From: an uncultured Paracoccus sp.
Lineage (GTDB): Bacteria; Pseudomonadota; Alphaproteobacteria; Rhodobacterales; Rhodobacteraceae
Assembly (NCBI RefSeq): GCF_947487305.1
Contig: NZ_CANKWH010000005.1
Location: 1-64,000 of the forward strand
Length of the DNA: 64,000 nt
Reading direction: 5' to 3'
Of the stretch, positions 17,094-27,272 are shown one piece after another (position 1 is the first letter of the stretch; each line of letters starts with the position of its first letter). Position numbers and translations under genes: made by a program. The notes beneath the pieces were generated by a model that did not search any database, was not told the DNA's origin, and was given only the letters and a program-made list of their open reading frames with translations.

Positions 17094-19184
17094 TCAGATC
17101 AGGTGATCGGGGATCGGCGGCAGGACCAGGTCGGGGCGAAAACGGCGGATCAGCGACAAGAGGACGCTGCGGCGGATCGGCTTGACCACGACCTCGTTGA
17201 TGCCGAATTCGGCCACGCCATTGCCGTCCTGCCGCACCGCGTCGGCAGTGACCGCGACGATGCTGGTCCGGGGCAGATGTTCGCGCGCCTCGATCTCGCG
17301 GATGGTGCGGCTGGCCTCGCGCCCGTCCATGACCGGCATCGAGATGTCCATCAGGATCAGGTCGGGTCGATGCCGGCTCCACAGGTCGACGGTTTCCTTA
17401 CCGTCCTGCGCGCTGACCAGGTCGATGTTGCAGTCGCGCAGCATCTTTTCGATGATCAGCCGGTTGGTGGCATTGTCATCGGCGATCAGCACCCGCATCC
17501 GGCGCATCGGTCCGGGCATGGCCTGCAACTCGCTGGCCAGCGCCTCGCGGATCTCGACGCCGACCGCCTGCCGGGTGAAGGGCAGACGCAGGATCTTGGA
17601 GAAGCGGCCGGGGTCGATCGAGGGACGAAGCGCGCCGACCACCAGCCAGAACTCGACCGCCCGGCCAAGGACCTCCAGCCGCTCCATCGCCAGAGCCGGA
17701 GGCTCCTCTGGATTGTCGTCATAGATCAGGATCCAGCGCGCCCGACCATAGCGGCGGATCGATTCCACCGCCGCCGCTGCATCGGCCACGATCCGCGCCC
17801 TCAGCCCAGCCGCGCCAAGCGTGCGGTGCAGCCGTCGGCGGGTACCCGGGTCGGGCTGGATCATGACCAGCAGCTTGCCCCCGGGAATGTCGCCCGGAAC
17901 GCGTCGCGGCAGCTTGGTTGCGGGCGGCAAGGGCAGGCTGACACCGAAGCAAGACCCGCCATCGGGCAGGTTCGTCTGCCACAGCTGACCATCCATCGCC
18001 TGCACAAGCTGCGCGGTGATGGCCAGACCCAGCCCGCTGCCATTGCGCTCGGCGATGGCCGGCTCGCCCAACTGGCTGAACTTTTCGAAGATGGAGTCGA
18101 CCTTGTCCTCGGGGATGCCCGGCCCGCTATCCTCGACGGTCAGCACGACCTGACTGCGCTGCTGCAGTATGCGCAGCTGCACCGCGCCCTCGGGCGTATA
18201 CTTGATGCCATTGCCGAGCAGGTTCAGCATGATCTGCCGGATGCGCCCGGCGTCGCCGTGAAAACTGGCCGGTGTCAGCGGGTCATAGGACATCGAGAGC
18301 CGCAACCCCTTGGCCGCCGCATTGGGATGCAGCAAGGTCACTACCTCGGCCGCGAGCCATTCCAGATCGAAGACGCTGTGAGTGATCTGAACGCCGTGAT
18401 GCTCACCACGGGTGAATTCCAGAACATCGTTGATCAGGTGCAACAGCGCCTCGGCCGAACTGCGGATGGTTTCGGCGAAGACCTTGCACTCGCCGGCCAG
18501 ATCGCTGTCGCAGAGCAGTTCGGCCATCCCGAGGATGCCGTTCATCGGCGTGCGCAGCTCGTGGCTCATATGGGTCAGGAACTTGGTCTTGGCCTCGGCC
18601 GCCTGTTCGGCCGCCTTCTGCGCCGCCGCCAGCGCCTGCTGGCGATCGATCTCGACCGTGACATTGCTGGCCAGGTAGATCAGGTTGCCGTGGCTGTCGC
18701 GCTTGGCATACCAGCGATACTTGCGACCATCGGCAATGGCTGCGACCGAGGCGCGCCCGTCATCCCGGTCGATCTGCTCGCGCCAGACCTCGATGGTCCT
18801 GGCATCAAGCTCGATCAGGTGCTGCCGTGCGGCCTCTTTCACCAGATGCAGAAGGTTCACACCGGGATCGCAGGAAATCACCGGCTCGAAGAAACTGCGG
18901 AACGACCGGTTGCTGAAGCTCAGCGCAAGGTCCGGGTCGAAGATCGCGAAGCCGTCACGGATGGTATCGACCGCCTCGCGGAAGCCCTGCAGACGCCGCT
19001 GGCTGGCGGCAATCTCGTCAACGAGCCGCTGGATCAACCAGGCGGAGGCGGGCGGCAGGCCCTGCAGGTCGGGCATGGCCGGCTGTTCCTGCCGCAGCGC
19101 GAGGACACAATCCCTCAGCGCGGCCTGCAGTGCCGCGACCTCATCCTCGTCCCCATCCTCGCCTGTCTCCGACTCTCCGCGCAA
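17094..19184 (-). CDS. Hybrid sensor histidine kinase with C-terminal receiver
   Basis: A 696-residue cytoplasmic kinase without membrane segments. It has an N-terminal coiled region, a PAS-like sensor (about 65-180, FAIFDPDLALSFSNRSF), a HisKA domain with the phosphorylated His at 208 in FLTHMSHELRTPMNGI, and a HATPase with GNGIKYTPEG, DSGPGIPEDK and GSGLGLAI. A degenerate receiver-like segment follows (about 430-550), then a true receiver from about 558 with acidic pair ADDN, phospho-Asp at about 613 (LILMDISMP) and KP. The substrate histidine phosphotransfer protein is not encoded nearby. Signal and output are unknown. It is monocistronic, separated from the mutase gene by 80 bp. Confidence 0.88.
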   Translation of the reverse strand: MRGESETGEDGDEDEVAALQAALRDCVLALRQEQPAMPDLQGLPPASAWLIQRLVDEIAASQRRLQGFREAVDTIRDGFAIFDPDLALSFSNRSFRSFFEPVISCDPGVNLLHLVKEAARQHLIELDARTIEVWREQIDRDDGRASVAAIADGRKYRWYAKRDSHGNLIYLASNVTVEIDRQQALAAAQKAAEQAAEAKTKFLTHMSHELRTPMNGILGMAELLCDSDLAGECKVFAETIRSSAEALLHLINDVLEFTRGEHHGVQITHSVFDLEWLAAEVVTLLHPNAAAKGLRLSMSYDPLTPASFHGDAGRIRQIMLNLLGNGIKYTPEGAVQLRILQQRSQVVLTVEDSGPGIPEDKVDSIFEKFSQLGEPAIAERNGSGLGLAITAQLVQAMDGQLWQTNLPDGGSCFGVSLPLPPATKLPRRVPGDIPGGKLLVMIQPDPGTRRRLHRTLGAAGLRARIVADAAAAVESIRRYGRARWILIYDDNPEEPPALAMERLEVLGRAVEFWLVVGALRPSIDPGRFSKILRLPFTRQAVGVEIREALASELQAMPGPMRRMRVLIADDNATNRLIIEKMLRDCNIDLVSAQDGKETVDLWSRHRPDLILMDISMPVMDGREASRTIREIEAREHLPRTSIVAVTADAVRQDGNGVAEFGINEVVVKPIRRSVLLSLIRRFRPDLVLPPIPDHLI

Positions 19185-19329
19185 CGAGCCCCCCGATTTC
19201 CGCGCCTGACCGATGACCTTCTAGCGCAGCCGCATGAACAGCCGGTTAACCGAGGCTCTGGTCCCAAGGGGTGAGGTGACTTCCGCCCCCCTGCAGGCTA
19301 GACCCGGTCAACGGCAAATTGAGGTTCCG

Positions 19330-19731
19330 ATGGACGCGAAAACCCTGATCCAAAGCTATTTCACCGCCTTCAACGAGGGCCGCACCGATGACATGCTGGC
19401 GCTGCTGCATGACGAGGTCGAGCATCACGTGAACGAGGGCCAGATCCGCCGCGGCAAGGCGCTGTTTGCGGAGTTCAACGCCCATATGACCGAAAGCTAT
19501 CGCGAGAACCTGACCGATCTGGTGGTCTTCGCCAATGAATCGGGCGACCGGGCGGCGGCAGAGTTCATCGTGAACGGCACCTATCTGAAAACCGACGAGG
19601 GCCTGCCGCCAGCGCGCGGCCAGACCTATCGCCTGCCCGCCGGGTCGTTCTTCACCCTGCGCGACGACAAGATCGCCCGCGTCACCACCTATTACAACCT
19701 CGCCGACTGGACCCGGCAGGTCAGCGCATGA
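19330..19731 (+). CDS. SnoaL-like / nuclear transport factor 2-fold protein
   Basis: A 133-residue protein beginning TLIQSYFTAFNEGRTDDMLALL, followed by H.DEVEHHVNEG and a C-terminal FFTLRDDKIARVTTYYNL. This is the pattern of the SnoaL-like cone-shaped alpha/beta barrel family often annotated as ketosteroid isomerase-related. The fold hosts isomerases, hydrolases and pure binding proteins, so no reaction is assigned. The ATG at 19330 has TTGAGG upstream. The stop overlaps the next ATG, making it the first of a three-gene ATGA-overlapped chain with a GNAT and a nitrilase. Confidence 0.8.
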   Translation: MDAKTLIQSYFTAFNEGRTDDMLALLHDEVEHHVNEGQIRRGKALFAEFNAHMTESYRENLTDLVVFANESGDRAAAEFIVNGTYLKTDEGLPPARGQTYRLPAGSFFTLRDDKIARVTTYYNLADWTRQVSA

Positions 19732-20312
19732 GCATCGCCGCCCGCGTCCTGACCGGAGCGGCGCTGACCGACGCGCTCGAGGATGTGGCGCGGCTGCGCA
19801 TCGCTGTCTTTCGTGACTGGCCCTATCTCTACGACGGCGATCTTGGTTACGAACGCGACTATCTGAAGGCCTACCAGTCGCCCGGCGCGGTGGTGGTGGT
19901 GGCCGAGGATCAGGGACGGATCGTCGGTGCCTCGACCGGGGCGCCGATGCGGGATCATGCGGCGCATTTCGCCCTGGCCTTCCGCGACCGGCCCGAGTCG
20001 CTGGATCAGATTTTCTATTGCGCCGAATCGGTGCTGCTGCCCGAATATCGCGGGCATGGGCTGGGCCATGCCTTCTTCGACGCGCGCGAGGCCCATGCCC
20101 GCAGCCTAGGCGCGCGCTACAGCGCCTTCTGCAGCGTGATCCGGCCCGAGGACCATCCCTACCGTCCCGCCGATTACCGGCCCTTGAACGAGTTCTGGCA
20201 GAAACGCGGCTATGCCCCGCTGCCCGGCGTGGTGGCGCATTTCTCGTGGAAGGATCGTGGCCAGTCGGAAGTGACCGAGAAGCCGCTGCAATTCTGGATG
20301 CGCGCCCTATGA
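19728..20312 (+). CDS. GNAT-family N-acetyltransferase
   Basis: A 194-residue GNAT protein. The acetyl-CoA binding region is visible as ESVLLPEYRGHGLGHAFFDARE (the R/Q-x2-G-x-G/A pattern with RGHGLG) near residue 105. An N-terminal strand-helix LRIAVFRDWPYLYDGD and a C-terminal NEFWQKRGYAPLPG follow the fold. Substrate is unknown. The start overlaps the SnoaL-like stop and its own stop overlaps the nitrilase start, so the three products probably act in one pathway, for instance on an amide or amine metabolite. Confidence 0.82.
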   Translation: MSIAARVLTGAALTDALEDVARLRIAVFRDWPYLYDGDLGYERDYLKAYQSPGAVVVVAEDQGRIVGASTGAPMRDHAAHFALAFRDRPESLDQIFYCAESVLLPEYRGHGLGHAFFDAREAHARSLGARYSAFCSVIRPEDHPYRPADYRPLNEFWQKRGYAPLPGVVAHFSWKDRGQSEVTEKPLQFWMRAL

Positions 20313-21148
20313 AGATCGCCGCCGCCGCCTATCCCTTCGACTGGTTCGACAGCTTTGCCGATTACGAGGCCAAGCTGACGCGTTGGGTCGAGGCGGCCGA
20401 TGGTGCCGATTTGCTGGTCTTTCCCGAATATGGGGCGATGGAACTGGCCAGTCTTGGCGGGCGCGAGGTCGCGGGCGCGCTGGAAAGCTCGCTCCACGAG
20501 GTCGCGCGCCATGCCGAGGCGGTGGCGGATCTGCACACGCGACTGGCGCGGCGGTTCAACTGCCACATCCTCGCCGCCTCGGGTCCGCATTTCGCCGCTG
20601 CGCGCCCGGTGAATCGCGCGGTGCTCTACGGTCCCGATGGCCGGATCGGGCATCAGGACAAGCAGGTCATGACCCGGTTCGAGCGCGAGGACTGGCATGT
20701 GACCGGCGGCCCCGGCCTGCAGGTCTTTGACACCGCGATCGGGCGCATCGGCATCCTGATCTGCTATGACAGCGAATTCCCGCTGCTGGGCCGGCGGCTG
20801 GTCGAGGCCGGGGCGGAACTGCTGCTGGTGCCCAGTTGCACCGATACCGTCGCGGGCTTCAACCGGGTGCGTATCGGCGCCATGGCCCGCGCGCTCGAGG
20901 GGCAATGCGTGGTGGTGCAGGCGCCCACCGTCGGTCTCTGCGACTGGAACCCTGCCATCGACGAGAACCGTGGTCGCGCGGCGATCTATGGCCCGCCGGA
21001 CGGGTTCTGGCCGGAAAGCGGCATCATCGCCGAGGGCGCGATGGATCAGCCGGGCTGGGTCGTGGCCGAGATCGACCTGTCGCGCGTGGCGGAAGGCCGA
21101 CGGAACGGCGCGGTGCTGCCCGTCGCGCATTGGCCGGAAAGCGAATAG
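20309..21148 (+). CDS. Carbon-nitrogen hydrolase (nitrilase superfamily)
   Basis: A 279-residue nitrilase-superfamily hydrolase. The catalytic triad is visible: Glu40 in LLVFPEYG, Lys118 in HQDKQVMTRFE and Cys152 in ILICYDSEFP. It is likely to be an amidase or carbamoylase of omega-amidase-like branches rather than a true nitrilase. The ATG at 20309 overlaps the GNAT stop by the ATGA pattern; longer upstream readings run through the GNAT gene in another frame and are rejected. The substrate is not predictable from the sequence. Confidence 0.88.
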   Translation: MKIAAAAYPFDWFDSFADYEAKLTRWVEAADGADLLVFPEYGAMELASLGGREVAGALESSLHEVARHAEAVADLHTRLARRFNCHILAASGPHFAAARPVNRAVLYGPDGRIGHQDKQVMTRFEREDWHVTGGPGLQVFDTAIGRIGILICYDSEFPLLGRRLVEAGAELLLVPSCTDTVAGFNRVRIGAMARALEGQCVVVQAPTVGLCDWNPAIDENRGRAAIYGPPDGFWPESGIIAEGAMDQPGWVVAEIDLSRVAEGRRNGAVLPVAHWPESE

Positions 21149-21229
21149 CGGAAAGTTTTCTGCACAAATTTACGCCAGCTTAATCTTTCTCGCTTTGAAT
21201 GGGACAGGAACCGGCCATATCTTGTGGCC

Positions 21230-21652
21230 ATGCTTCATGTAACCGACAACATCTCCATCGAGGAATGGGAGCTGACAGAACAATTCACCCGGTCGCAGGG
21301 ACCGGGCGGGCAGAACGTGAACAAGGTGGAAACTGCGGTCGAGCTGCGATTCGAGGCCGCGCGCTCTCCGAACCTGCCCGATCCGGTGAAGAGCCGGCTC
21401 GAGCGGCTGGCCGGTCGGCGCTGGACCAATGACGGCGCGCTGGTGATCCTGTCGCAGGAAACCCGCAGCCAGGCGCGCAACCGCGAACTGGCGCGCGAAC
21501 GTCTGGCCGATCTGATCCGCCGCGCGACCGAGACGCCCAAGCGCCGCATCGCCACGCGACCCACGCTTGGCAGCCAGAAGCGGCGGCTGAAGGCCAAGGC
21601 GGTGCGCGGCGAGGTGAAGTCGATGCGCGGCAGGGTGGAGGCCGAGGAATGA
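21230..21652 (+). CDS. arfB: Alternative ribosome-rescue factor ArfB (peptidyl-tRNA hydrolase)
   Basis: A 140-residue class I release factor-like protein that rescues stalled non-stop ribosomes by hydrolysing peptidyl-tRNA. The GGQ motif is in QGPGGQNVNKVETAVELR near residue 28, and a basic C-terminal tail (KRRLKAKAVRGEVKSMRGR) fits into the mRNA channel in known structures. Length matches ArfB (YaeJ). The ATG at 21230 is chosen; a GTG at 21224 is possible. It overlaps the next gene (Nudix) by the ATGA pattern. Confidence 0.92.
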   Translation: MLHVTDNISIEEWELTEQFTRSQGPGGQNVNKVETAVELRFEAARSPNLPDPVKSRLERLAGRRWTNDGALVILSQETRSQARNRELARERLADLIRRATETPKRRIATRPTLGSQKRRLKAKAVRGEVKSMRGRVEAEE

Positions 21653-22098
21653 CCATGCTGCGCCGCGCGCTGCGGATGATCCTTGGCCGCCGTCCCCCGG
21701 CGCTGCAGGTCGGCGCGATCTGCCGCAAGCCCGACACGGGCGAGATGCTGCTGATCACCAGCCGAGACACCGGGCGATGGGTCATCCCCAAGGGCTGGCC
21801 GATGGAGGGGCGCAGCCTTGCCCATGCCGCGCTGCAGGAGGCCTGGGAAGAGGCCGGGGTGCGCGGCAAGGTCGGCATGACCGAGCTGGGCCGGTTCCGC
21901 TATGACAAGCGGCAGGACAAGGGTTTTGCCGTGCCGGTCGAGGTTGCGCTGTACCCGGTCGAGGTTCTGGAGCTGGCCGACGACTATCCCGAATACGAGG
22001 AACGACACCGCGAATGGTTCGCCCCCGGGCAGGCTGCCGAACTGGTGAACGAGGCCGGGCTGAAGCAGATCCTGCAGGGTCTGGCCCGGGCCGCATGA
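21649..22098 (+). CDS. Nudix hydrolase
   Basis: A 149-residue Nudix-fold protein related to diphosphoinositol/dinucleoside polyphosphate hydrolases. The Nudix helix is present as GRSLAHAALQEAWEEAGV near residue 60, with the metal-binding EAWEE part intact but Gln in place of the usual Arg of REUxEE, and no Glu at the usual upstream place. The WVIPKGWPMEGR lead-in is a common alphaproteobacterial variant. The likely substrates are nucleoside or inositol polyphosphates, but this is not certain. It is translationally coupled to arfB. Confidence 0.82.
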   Translation: MTMLRRALRMILGRRPPALQVGAICRKPDTGEMLLITSRDTGRWVIPKGWPMEGRSLAHAALQEAWEEAGVRGKVGMTELGRFRYDKRQDKGFAVPVEVALYPVEVLELADDYPEYEERHREWFAPGQAAELVNEAGLKQILQGLARAA

Positions 22099-22127
22099 CT
22101 CGCCCCGCGCGACCGGGGGCCTGAGCC

Positions 22128-23573
22128 ATGGCGCGCCCGGGCACCGATTTCCGCATCCTCGACAAGGATCTGGACCGCATCTCGAATGCCGAGATCGCGC
22201 AGCTTCAGGCGGCGCGGCCGGTGCTGGCCATCGGCGCTGCGCTGATCTTCATCGCGGCGGTGGTTCTGCTGACCCTCGGCGCCTATGGCGGACGGCCCGA
22301 TCTGGCGATGATCGCGGCGGCGATGGCCGTGGCGGCCTACCTGGCGCTGTCCATCGGCTCGAACGACGTGGCCAACGCCCTTGGCCCGGCGGTCGGCGCG
22401 GGCGCGGTGCCGCTGGCCACCGGGCTGATCATCGTGGGCCTGGCCGAGGTGTTGGGCGCCCTGCTGGCCGGCGGCGCGGTGTCCGAGCGCATTTCGGGCG
22501 GGATCATCCATGCCTCGGCCGAGACCGGCGGCGCGCTGCAGGGGGCCGACCAGGTGATGCTGTCGGCGCTTCTGGGCGCGGCGATCTGGATCAGCTTTGC
22601 CAGCTGGCGCGGGCTGCCGGTCAGCACCACCCATTCCATCGTCGGCGCCATTGGCGGGGCCGGGCTCTTGGCCTATGGGCCGGGCGCGCTGGTCTGGTCG
22701 GGCGTGGCCTCGATCGCCATCGGCTGGGTCGCCGCCCCGCTGGTCGCCGCCGCCATCGCCGCCGGGCTGCTGGCGCTGATCCGGGCCAAGGTGAACGACG
22801 CCCCGGACCGCATCGCCGCCGCCCGGCTCTGGCTGCCGGGGCTGATCGCCGCGCTGGCCGCGCTGTTCGTCCTCTATCTCGGCCTGCTGCTGCTGCGCCT
22901 GCCGCTGCTGCCGGTGCTGATCGCCACCGTGGCCACCACCGTCGCCGTGCAATACTGGGCCGTGGCACGGCTGTCCGAGGGCATTGCCCGCGCAGGCCGG
23001 GAAAAGCTGGCGCTGAAGCAGCTGTTCAGCCTGCCGCTACTCTGTTCGGCGGCGCTGATGGGTTTTGCCCATGGCGCCAATGACGCGGCCAATGTCGCCG
23101 GGCCGCTGACCGTCATCCTGAACGGCGCGCGGCTGTCGGCTGAGGCGGGCGATCTGCCCGTGGTGGCGCTGCTGGCGGCGGGGGCGGGGATCGCGCTTGG
23201 CACCGTTCTCTTCGGCGGCAAGCTGGTCGAGATGGTTGGCAGCGGCATCACCCGGCTGAACCCGGTCCGCGCCTTTTGCATCTCGTCGGGCACCGCGATC
23301 ACCGTTCTGGGCGCATCGCTGGCGGGATTGCCGGTCAGCACCACCCATATCGCCGTGGGCGGCGTCTTCGGGGTCGGCTTCTTCCGCGAATGGCACGACC
23401 GCCGCCGCCGGAAAAGCCGCGAGGCCCTGCCGGCTGCCGAGGTGCGCCGCCGGGTGCTGGTCCGCCGCAGCCACCTGACCTCGATCATCGCCGCATGGCT
23501 GGTCACGGTTCCCGCCGCCGCGCTGCTGTCAGCGGTGATCCAGTGGCTGAGCCAGGGCCTGATCGGCGGTTAG
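22128..23573 (+). CDS. Inorganic phosphate transporter, PiT family
   Basis: A 481-residue membrane protein with about ten hydrophobic segments. The two PiT signature repeats are visible: [19 protein letters not shown] near residue 83 and [15 protein letters not shown] near 310, each followed by an inverted-repeat half ending [13 protein letters not shown] and [13 protein letters not shown]. It is predicted to import metal-phosphate with protons or sodium. An extended cytoplasmic N terminus precedes the first segment. Its 3' end overlaps the convergent pncB by four bases. No Pho-box was recognised upstream. Confidence 0.9.
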   Translation: MARPGTDFRILDKDLDRISNAEIAQLQAARPVLAIGAALIFIAAVVLLTLGAYGGRPDLAMIAAAMAVAAYLALSIGSNDVANALGPAVGAGAVPLATGLIIVGLAEVLGALLAGGAVSERISGGIIHASAETGGALQGADQVMLSALLGAAIWISFASWRGLPVSTTHSIVGAIGGAGLLAYGPGALVWSGVASIAIGWVAAPLVAAAIAAGLLALIRAKVNDAPDRIAAARLWLPGLIAALAALFVLYLGLLLLRLPLLPVLIATVATTVAVQYWAVARLSEGIARAGREKLALKQLFSLPLLCSAALMGFAHGANDAANVAGPLTVILNGARLSAEAGDLPVVALLAAGAGIALGTVLFGGKLVEMVGSGITRLNPVRAFCISSGTAITVLGASLAGLPVSTTHIAVGGVFGVGFFREWHDRRRRKSREALPAAEVRRRVLVRRSHLTSIIAAWLVTVPAAALLSAVIQWLSQGLIGG

Positions 23574-24877
23574 ACCACCACTTCCTGCTCTTGTTGCCGA
23601 CCAACACCGAAGACCCGCTTGTAGCGCTCGATCTCGTCCGCCGGTCCCATGGCCTTGGCCGGATTGTCTGACAGCTTGACGGTCGGCCGCCCCTCGGCCT
23701 TGACCGCCTTGCAGACCAAGCTGAACGGCGCGAGCCCGTCGCCCGGGACGAGCCCGCGGAAATCATTGGTCAGAAGCGTGCCCCAGCCAAAGCTGACCTT
23801 TACCCGGCCGTGGAACTGGTGGTGCAACTCGAAGATCTTGTCCACATCCAGCCCGTCCGAGAAGATCACCAGCTTCTCGCGCGGGTCCTCGCCCCGCGAT
23901 TTCCACCAGGCGATGGCGGTCTCGGCCCCCTCGGCCGGGTCGCCGCTGTCGATGCGGATGCCGGTCCAGCCGGCCAGCCAGTCGGGCGCGTGGTCGAGAA
24001 AGCCCTTGGTGCCATAGGTATCGGGCAGGATGATGCGCAGGTTGCCCTCGTGCTCTTCGTGCCAGTCGGCCAGAACCTCGTAGGGGGCGCGGCGCAGTTC
24101 CTCGTCGCTATCGGCCAGCGCGGCGCGCACCATCGGCAGTTCATGGGCATTGGTGCCAATCGCCTCGATGTCGCGGCGCATGGCGATCAGGCAGTTCGAG
24201 GTGCCGATGAAGCTGTCGCCCAGGCCCTCGATCATCGCCTGTACCGCCCAGTCCTGCCACAGGAAGCTGTGGCGGCGGCGGGTACCGAAATCGGCGATCT
24301 TCAGGTCGGGCAATTCCCGCAGCGTCTGGATCTTCTCCCACAGCCGGGCCATGGCGCGGGCATAGAGCACCTGAAGCTCGAACCGGCCCATATCCTTCAG
24401 CACGGCGCGCGAGCGCAGCTCCATCAGAATCGCCAGCGCCGGGATTTCCCACAGCATCACCTCGGGCCAGCGCCCCTCGAAGGTCAGCTCGTACTGGCCG
24501 TCGCGCTTTTCGAGATGATAGGCGGGCAGCCGCAGACCCTCCAGGAACTCCATGAAATCGGGGCGGAACATCTGACGCTTGCCGTAGAAGGTATTGCCGC
24601 GCAGCCAGGTGCTTTCGCCCCGCGCCAGCGACAGGCCGCGCACATGGTCCAGCTGCTCGCGCAGCTCGCCCTCGTCGATCAACTCGGCAAGGCGGATGGA
24701 CTTGGTGCGGTTGATCAGGCTGAAGGTGACGTTGGTATCTGGCCGGTTACGGAACACCGACTGGCACATCAAGAGCTTGTAGAAATCATCATCGATCAGC
24801 GAGCGGACGATCGGGTCGATCTTCCATTTGTGGTTATAGACCCGCGCGGCAATGTCGACGATCGGTCCGTTATTCAT
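23570..24877 (-). CDS. pncB: Nicotinate phosphoribosyltransferase
   Basis: A 435-residue enzyme of the NAD salvage pathway that joins nicotinate to PRPP giving nicotinate mononucleotide. Conserved blocks include [14 protein letters not shown] near residue 28, [19 protein letters not shown] with the R..H substrate region near 200, [24 protein letters not shown] near 315 and [13 protein letters not shown] near 370. The length fits bacterial PncB. Its start overlaps the end of pncA by four bases, so pncA-pncB are a two-gene operon converting nicotinamide to nicotinate mononucleotide. Confidence 0.93.
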   Translation of the reverse strand: MNNGPIVDIAARVYNHKWKIDPIVRSLIDDDFYKLLMCQSVFRNRPDTNVTFSLINRTKSIRLAELIDEGELREQLDHVRGLSLARGESTWLRGNTFYGKRQMFRPDFMEFLEGLRLPAYHLEKRDGQYELTFEGRWPEVMLWEIPALAILMELRSRAVLKDMGRFELQVLYARAMARLWEKIQTLRELPDLKIADFGTRRRHSFLWQDWAVQAMIEGLGDSFIGTSNCLIAMRRDIEAIGTNAHELPMVRAALADSDEELRRAPYEVLADWHEEHEGNLRIILPDTYGTKGFLDHAPDWLAGWTGIRIDSGDPAEGAETAIAWWKSRGEDPREKLVIFSDGLDVDKIFELHHQFHGRVKVSFGWGTLLTNDFRGLVPGDGLAPFSLVCKAVKAEGRPTVKLSDNPAKAMGPADEIERYKRVFGVGRQQEQEVVV

Positions 24878-25470
24878 ACCAGTTCCACACCTGCCGCCTT
24901 CATGTCCGACCGCGCCTTGTCACGGCTGCCTTCCAGATCGATGGCGCGCGTCGCCGCCTCGATCACCCGCACCGAGAAGCCCAGCTTCGCCGCGTCGATG
25001 GCGCTCCAGGCGACGCAGAAATCATGGGCGAGGCCGACAAAGGTCAAGCGCGTCAGCCCCCGCTCGGTCAGATAACCGGCAAGTCCGGTCGGGGTTTCAT
25101 GGTCATTCTCGAAAAAGGCCGAGTAGCTGTCGATCTCGGGCCGGAACCCCTTGCGCAGGATCAGGTCGGCCCGGTCCACCACAAGATCAGCATGAAACTC
25201 CGCCCCGTCGCTGCCCTGCACGCAATGACGCGGCCACAGCACCTGCGGGCCATAGGGCATCTGGGTCAGGCTGAAGGGCGCGGCGCCCGGGTGGTTGTCG
25301 GCAAAACTCATGTGATCCGCCGGATGCCAGTCCTGCGTCAGCACCACGGCATCGAAATCGCCCATCATAGCGTTGATCGGGGCCACGATCTCATCGCCCC
25401 CCGCCACCGCCAGCGCGCCGCTGGGGCAGAAATCGTTCTGCAGGTCGATCACGATCAGCGCATCTGCCAT
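24874..25470 (-). CDS. pncA: Nicotinamidase
   Basis: A 198-residue isochorismatase-fold amidase that converts nicotinamide to nicotinate. The catalytic triad is visible as Asp9 (VIDLQNDF), Lys107 (LRKGF) and Cys152 (AHDFCVAW), with spacing like E. coli PncA. Metal ligands are expected at Asp47 and His49 (QDWHPADH) and His82 (WPRHC). It lies directly upstream of pncB with a four-base overlap. The two-gene unit is a complete nicotinamide salvage entry. Confidence 0.94.
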   Translation of the reverse strand: MADALIVIDLQNDFCPSGALAVAGGDEIVAPINAMMGDFDAVVLTQDWHPADHMSFADNHPGAAPFSLTQMPYGPQVLWPRHCVQGSDGAEFHADLVVDRADLILRKGFRPEIDSYSAFFENDHETPTGLAGYLTERGLTRLTFVGLAHDFCVAWSAIDAAKLGFSVRVIEAATRAIDLEGSRDKARSDMKAAGVELV

Positions 25471-25651
25471 GGCTGGCCTCCCTCTGCTAACTCAATGGGT
25501 ATGGGCTGGATTTGGCCCCGTCAATGCCGCCCCGCCCTGAGGCGGCGCCGGCCCTGCGCAAGCCTCGCACGATAATCGATAGACCGATTCAACTCACCGC
25601 GTTAGCGTAACCAGATGAGAAGGGGAGTTTTTAGCAGAAGGAACGGGGGGA

Positions 25652-27241
25652 ATGAGTTTGAACGAGCAGTTTCATCAACAGGGCGAGTTCGACGATCACG
25701 ACAATGATCCAAACACGCCATCGGGGACCTTCATCTGGCGGGCGCGCATCGGTGGGCTGATCGCGGCCTTCGCGGTCTGGCTGCTTCTGGGCACCTCGGA
25801 CGGACTGTCGCCCGACGCGCGCTTTGTTGCCGCCATCGGCACGCTGATGGCGATCTGGTGGATGACCGAGGCGATCCCGCTGGCCGCGACCTCGCTTCTG
25901 CCCATCGTGCTGATCCCGATGCTGACCGAGCGCACGGTCTCGGAATCAACCGCGCCCTATGCCAGCTCCATCGTCTTCCTGTTCGTCGGCGGCTTCCTGA
26001 TCGCCATCGCCATGGAGAAATGGAACCTGCACCGCCGCATCGCGCTTCTGACGCTGCGTAAGGTGGGGGTGAAGCCGCGCCAGATCGTGCTGGGGATGAT
26101 GCTGGCCACGGGCTTCCTGTCCATGTGGGTGTCGAACACCGCCACCACGCTGATGATGCTGCCCATCGCGCTCTCGATCCTCGCGCTGGTGATCGAGCGC
26201 GGCCATACCAGCCAAGGGGCTGAGGTGGCCGACCAGCTGCAGGCCGGCAACAAGATCTCGGATATCGTCGACGACCCGAATACCCGCACCTTTGGCGTCT
26301 GCCTGGTGCTGTCGATCGCCTGGTCGGCCAGCATCGGCGGGCTGGGGACGCTCTTGGGCAGCCCGCCCAATGCCATCGTCGCGGGCTATGCCGCGGACGA
26401 ACTGGGCCGCGAGATTGGCTTTCTGGAATGGATGATGGTCGGCGTGCCGCTGGCCCTGACCTTCATCCTGGTCGCCTGGGTGCTGATGACCCAGATCCTC
26501 TATCGCTTCAATCTGCCCGAAGTGCAGGGCGGCCGGGCGATGATCGATGACGAGATCGCCAAACTTGGCCCGCTGAGCCAGGGCGAGAAGATGGTGCTGG
26601 TGGTGTTCTGCGGCGCGGCCTTCCTGTGGATCGTGCCGGGCCTGCTGGCGAATATCCCCGGCCTCGGCTTCCTTGGCGGGCTGGATGACACCGCCATCGC
26701 CATCGCCGCCGGGATCGCGCTGTTCATCCTGCCGGGTCAGGGCCGCAACCGCATGGTGCTGGACTGGAAGGATGCCGAGAATGGCTTGCCCTGGGGCGTG
26801 CTTCTGCTGTTCGGCGGCGGTCTCAGCCTCGCCTCGGCGGTGGCCTCGACCGGGCTCGACAGCTGGTTCGGCCAGCAGGTGCAGGGGCTCGAGGCGCTGA
26901 CGACCATCGCGCTGGTGGCGGCCGTGGTGACGATAATCCTGTTCCTGACCGAGATCACATCGAACACCGCCACGGCGGCGACCTTCATCCCGATCCTCGG
27001 CGGGGTCGCGGTGGGCATCGGCGCGGACCCGATGACGCTGCTGATCCCGGCCGCCTTCGCCGCCACCTGCGCCTTCATGCTGCCGGTGGGCACGCCGCCC
27101 AATGCCATCGTCTTCGGCTCGGGCGTGGTGAAGATCAGTCAGATGGCGCGGGGCGGCTTTGTCCTGAACCTGACCGGGATCATCCTGATCACCATGTTCT
27201 GCTACCTGATCGGCAGCTGGGCGATGGGTCTGGTGTTCTGA
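25652..27241 (+). CDS. SLC13/DASS family anion:sodium symporter
   Basis: A 529-residue carrier with a hydrophilic acidic N terminus (about 30 residues) and roughly eleven hydrophobic segments. Two SNT signatures mark the paired substrate and sodium sites: [14 protein letters not shown] near residue 165 and [14 protein letters not shown] near 435. The [12 protein letters not shown] and [12 protein letters not shown] segments match the paired re-entrant regions. Family members import C4-dicarboxylates, citrate or sulfate; the exact anion cannot be read from sequence. It is monocistronic with a 180-bp leader region upstream (25471-25651), in which no operator was recognised. Confidence 0.87.
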   Translation: MSLNEQFHQQGEFDDHDNDPNTPSGTFIWRARIGGLIAAFAVWLLLGTSDGLSPDARFVAAIGTLMAIWWMTEAIPLAATSLLPIVLIPMLTERTVSESTAPYASSIVFLFVGGFLIAIAMEKWNLHRRIALLTLRKVGVKPRQIVLGMMLATGFLSMWVSNTATTLMMLPIALSILALVIERGHTSQGAEVADQLQAGNKISDIVDDPNTRTFGVCLVLSIAWSASIGGLGTLLGSPPNAIVAGYAADELGREIGFLEWMMVGVPLALTFILVAWVLMTQILYRFNLPEVQGGRAMIDDEIAKLGPLSQGEKMVLVVFCGAAFLWIVPGLLANIPGLGFLGGLDDTAIAIAAGIALFILPGQGRNRMVLDWKDAENGLPWGVLLLFGGGLSLASAVASTGLDSWFGQQVQGLEALTTIALVAAVVTIILFLTEITSNTATAATFIPILGGVAVGIGADPMTLLIPAAFAATCAFMLPVGTPPNAIVFGSGVVKISQMARGGFVLNLTGIILITMFCYLIGSWAMGLVF

Positions 27242-27272
27242 CAAAGCTTGCCGGGCGGGGTCTTGCACGCTA

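Noticed and set aside
17103..19274. Plus-strand frame of over 700 codons opposite the hybrid kinase
   Set aside because: Antisense shadow of the kinase gene. The composition is that of reversed GC-rich coding sequence.
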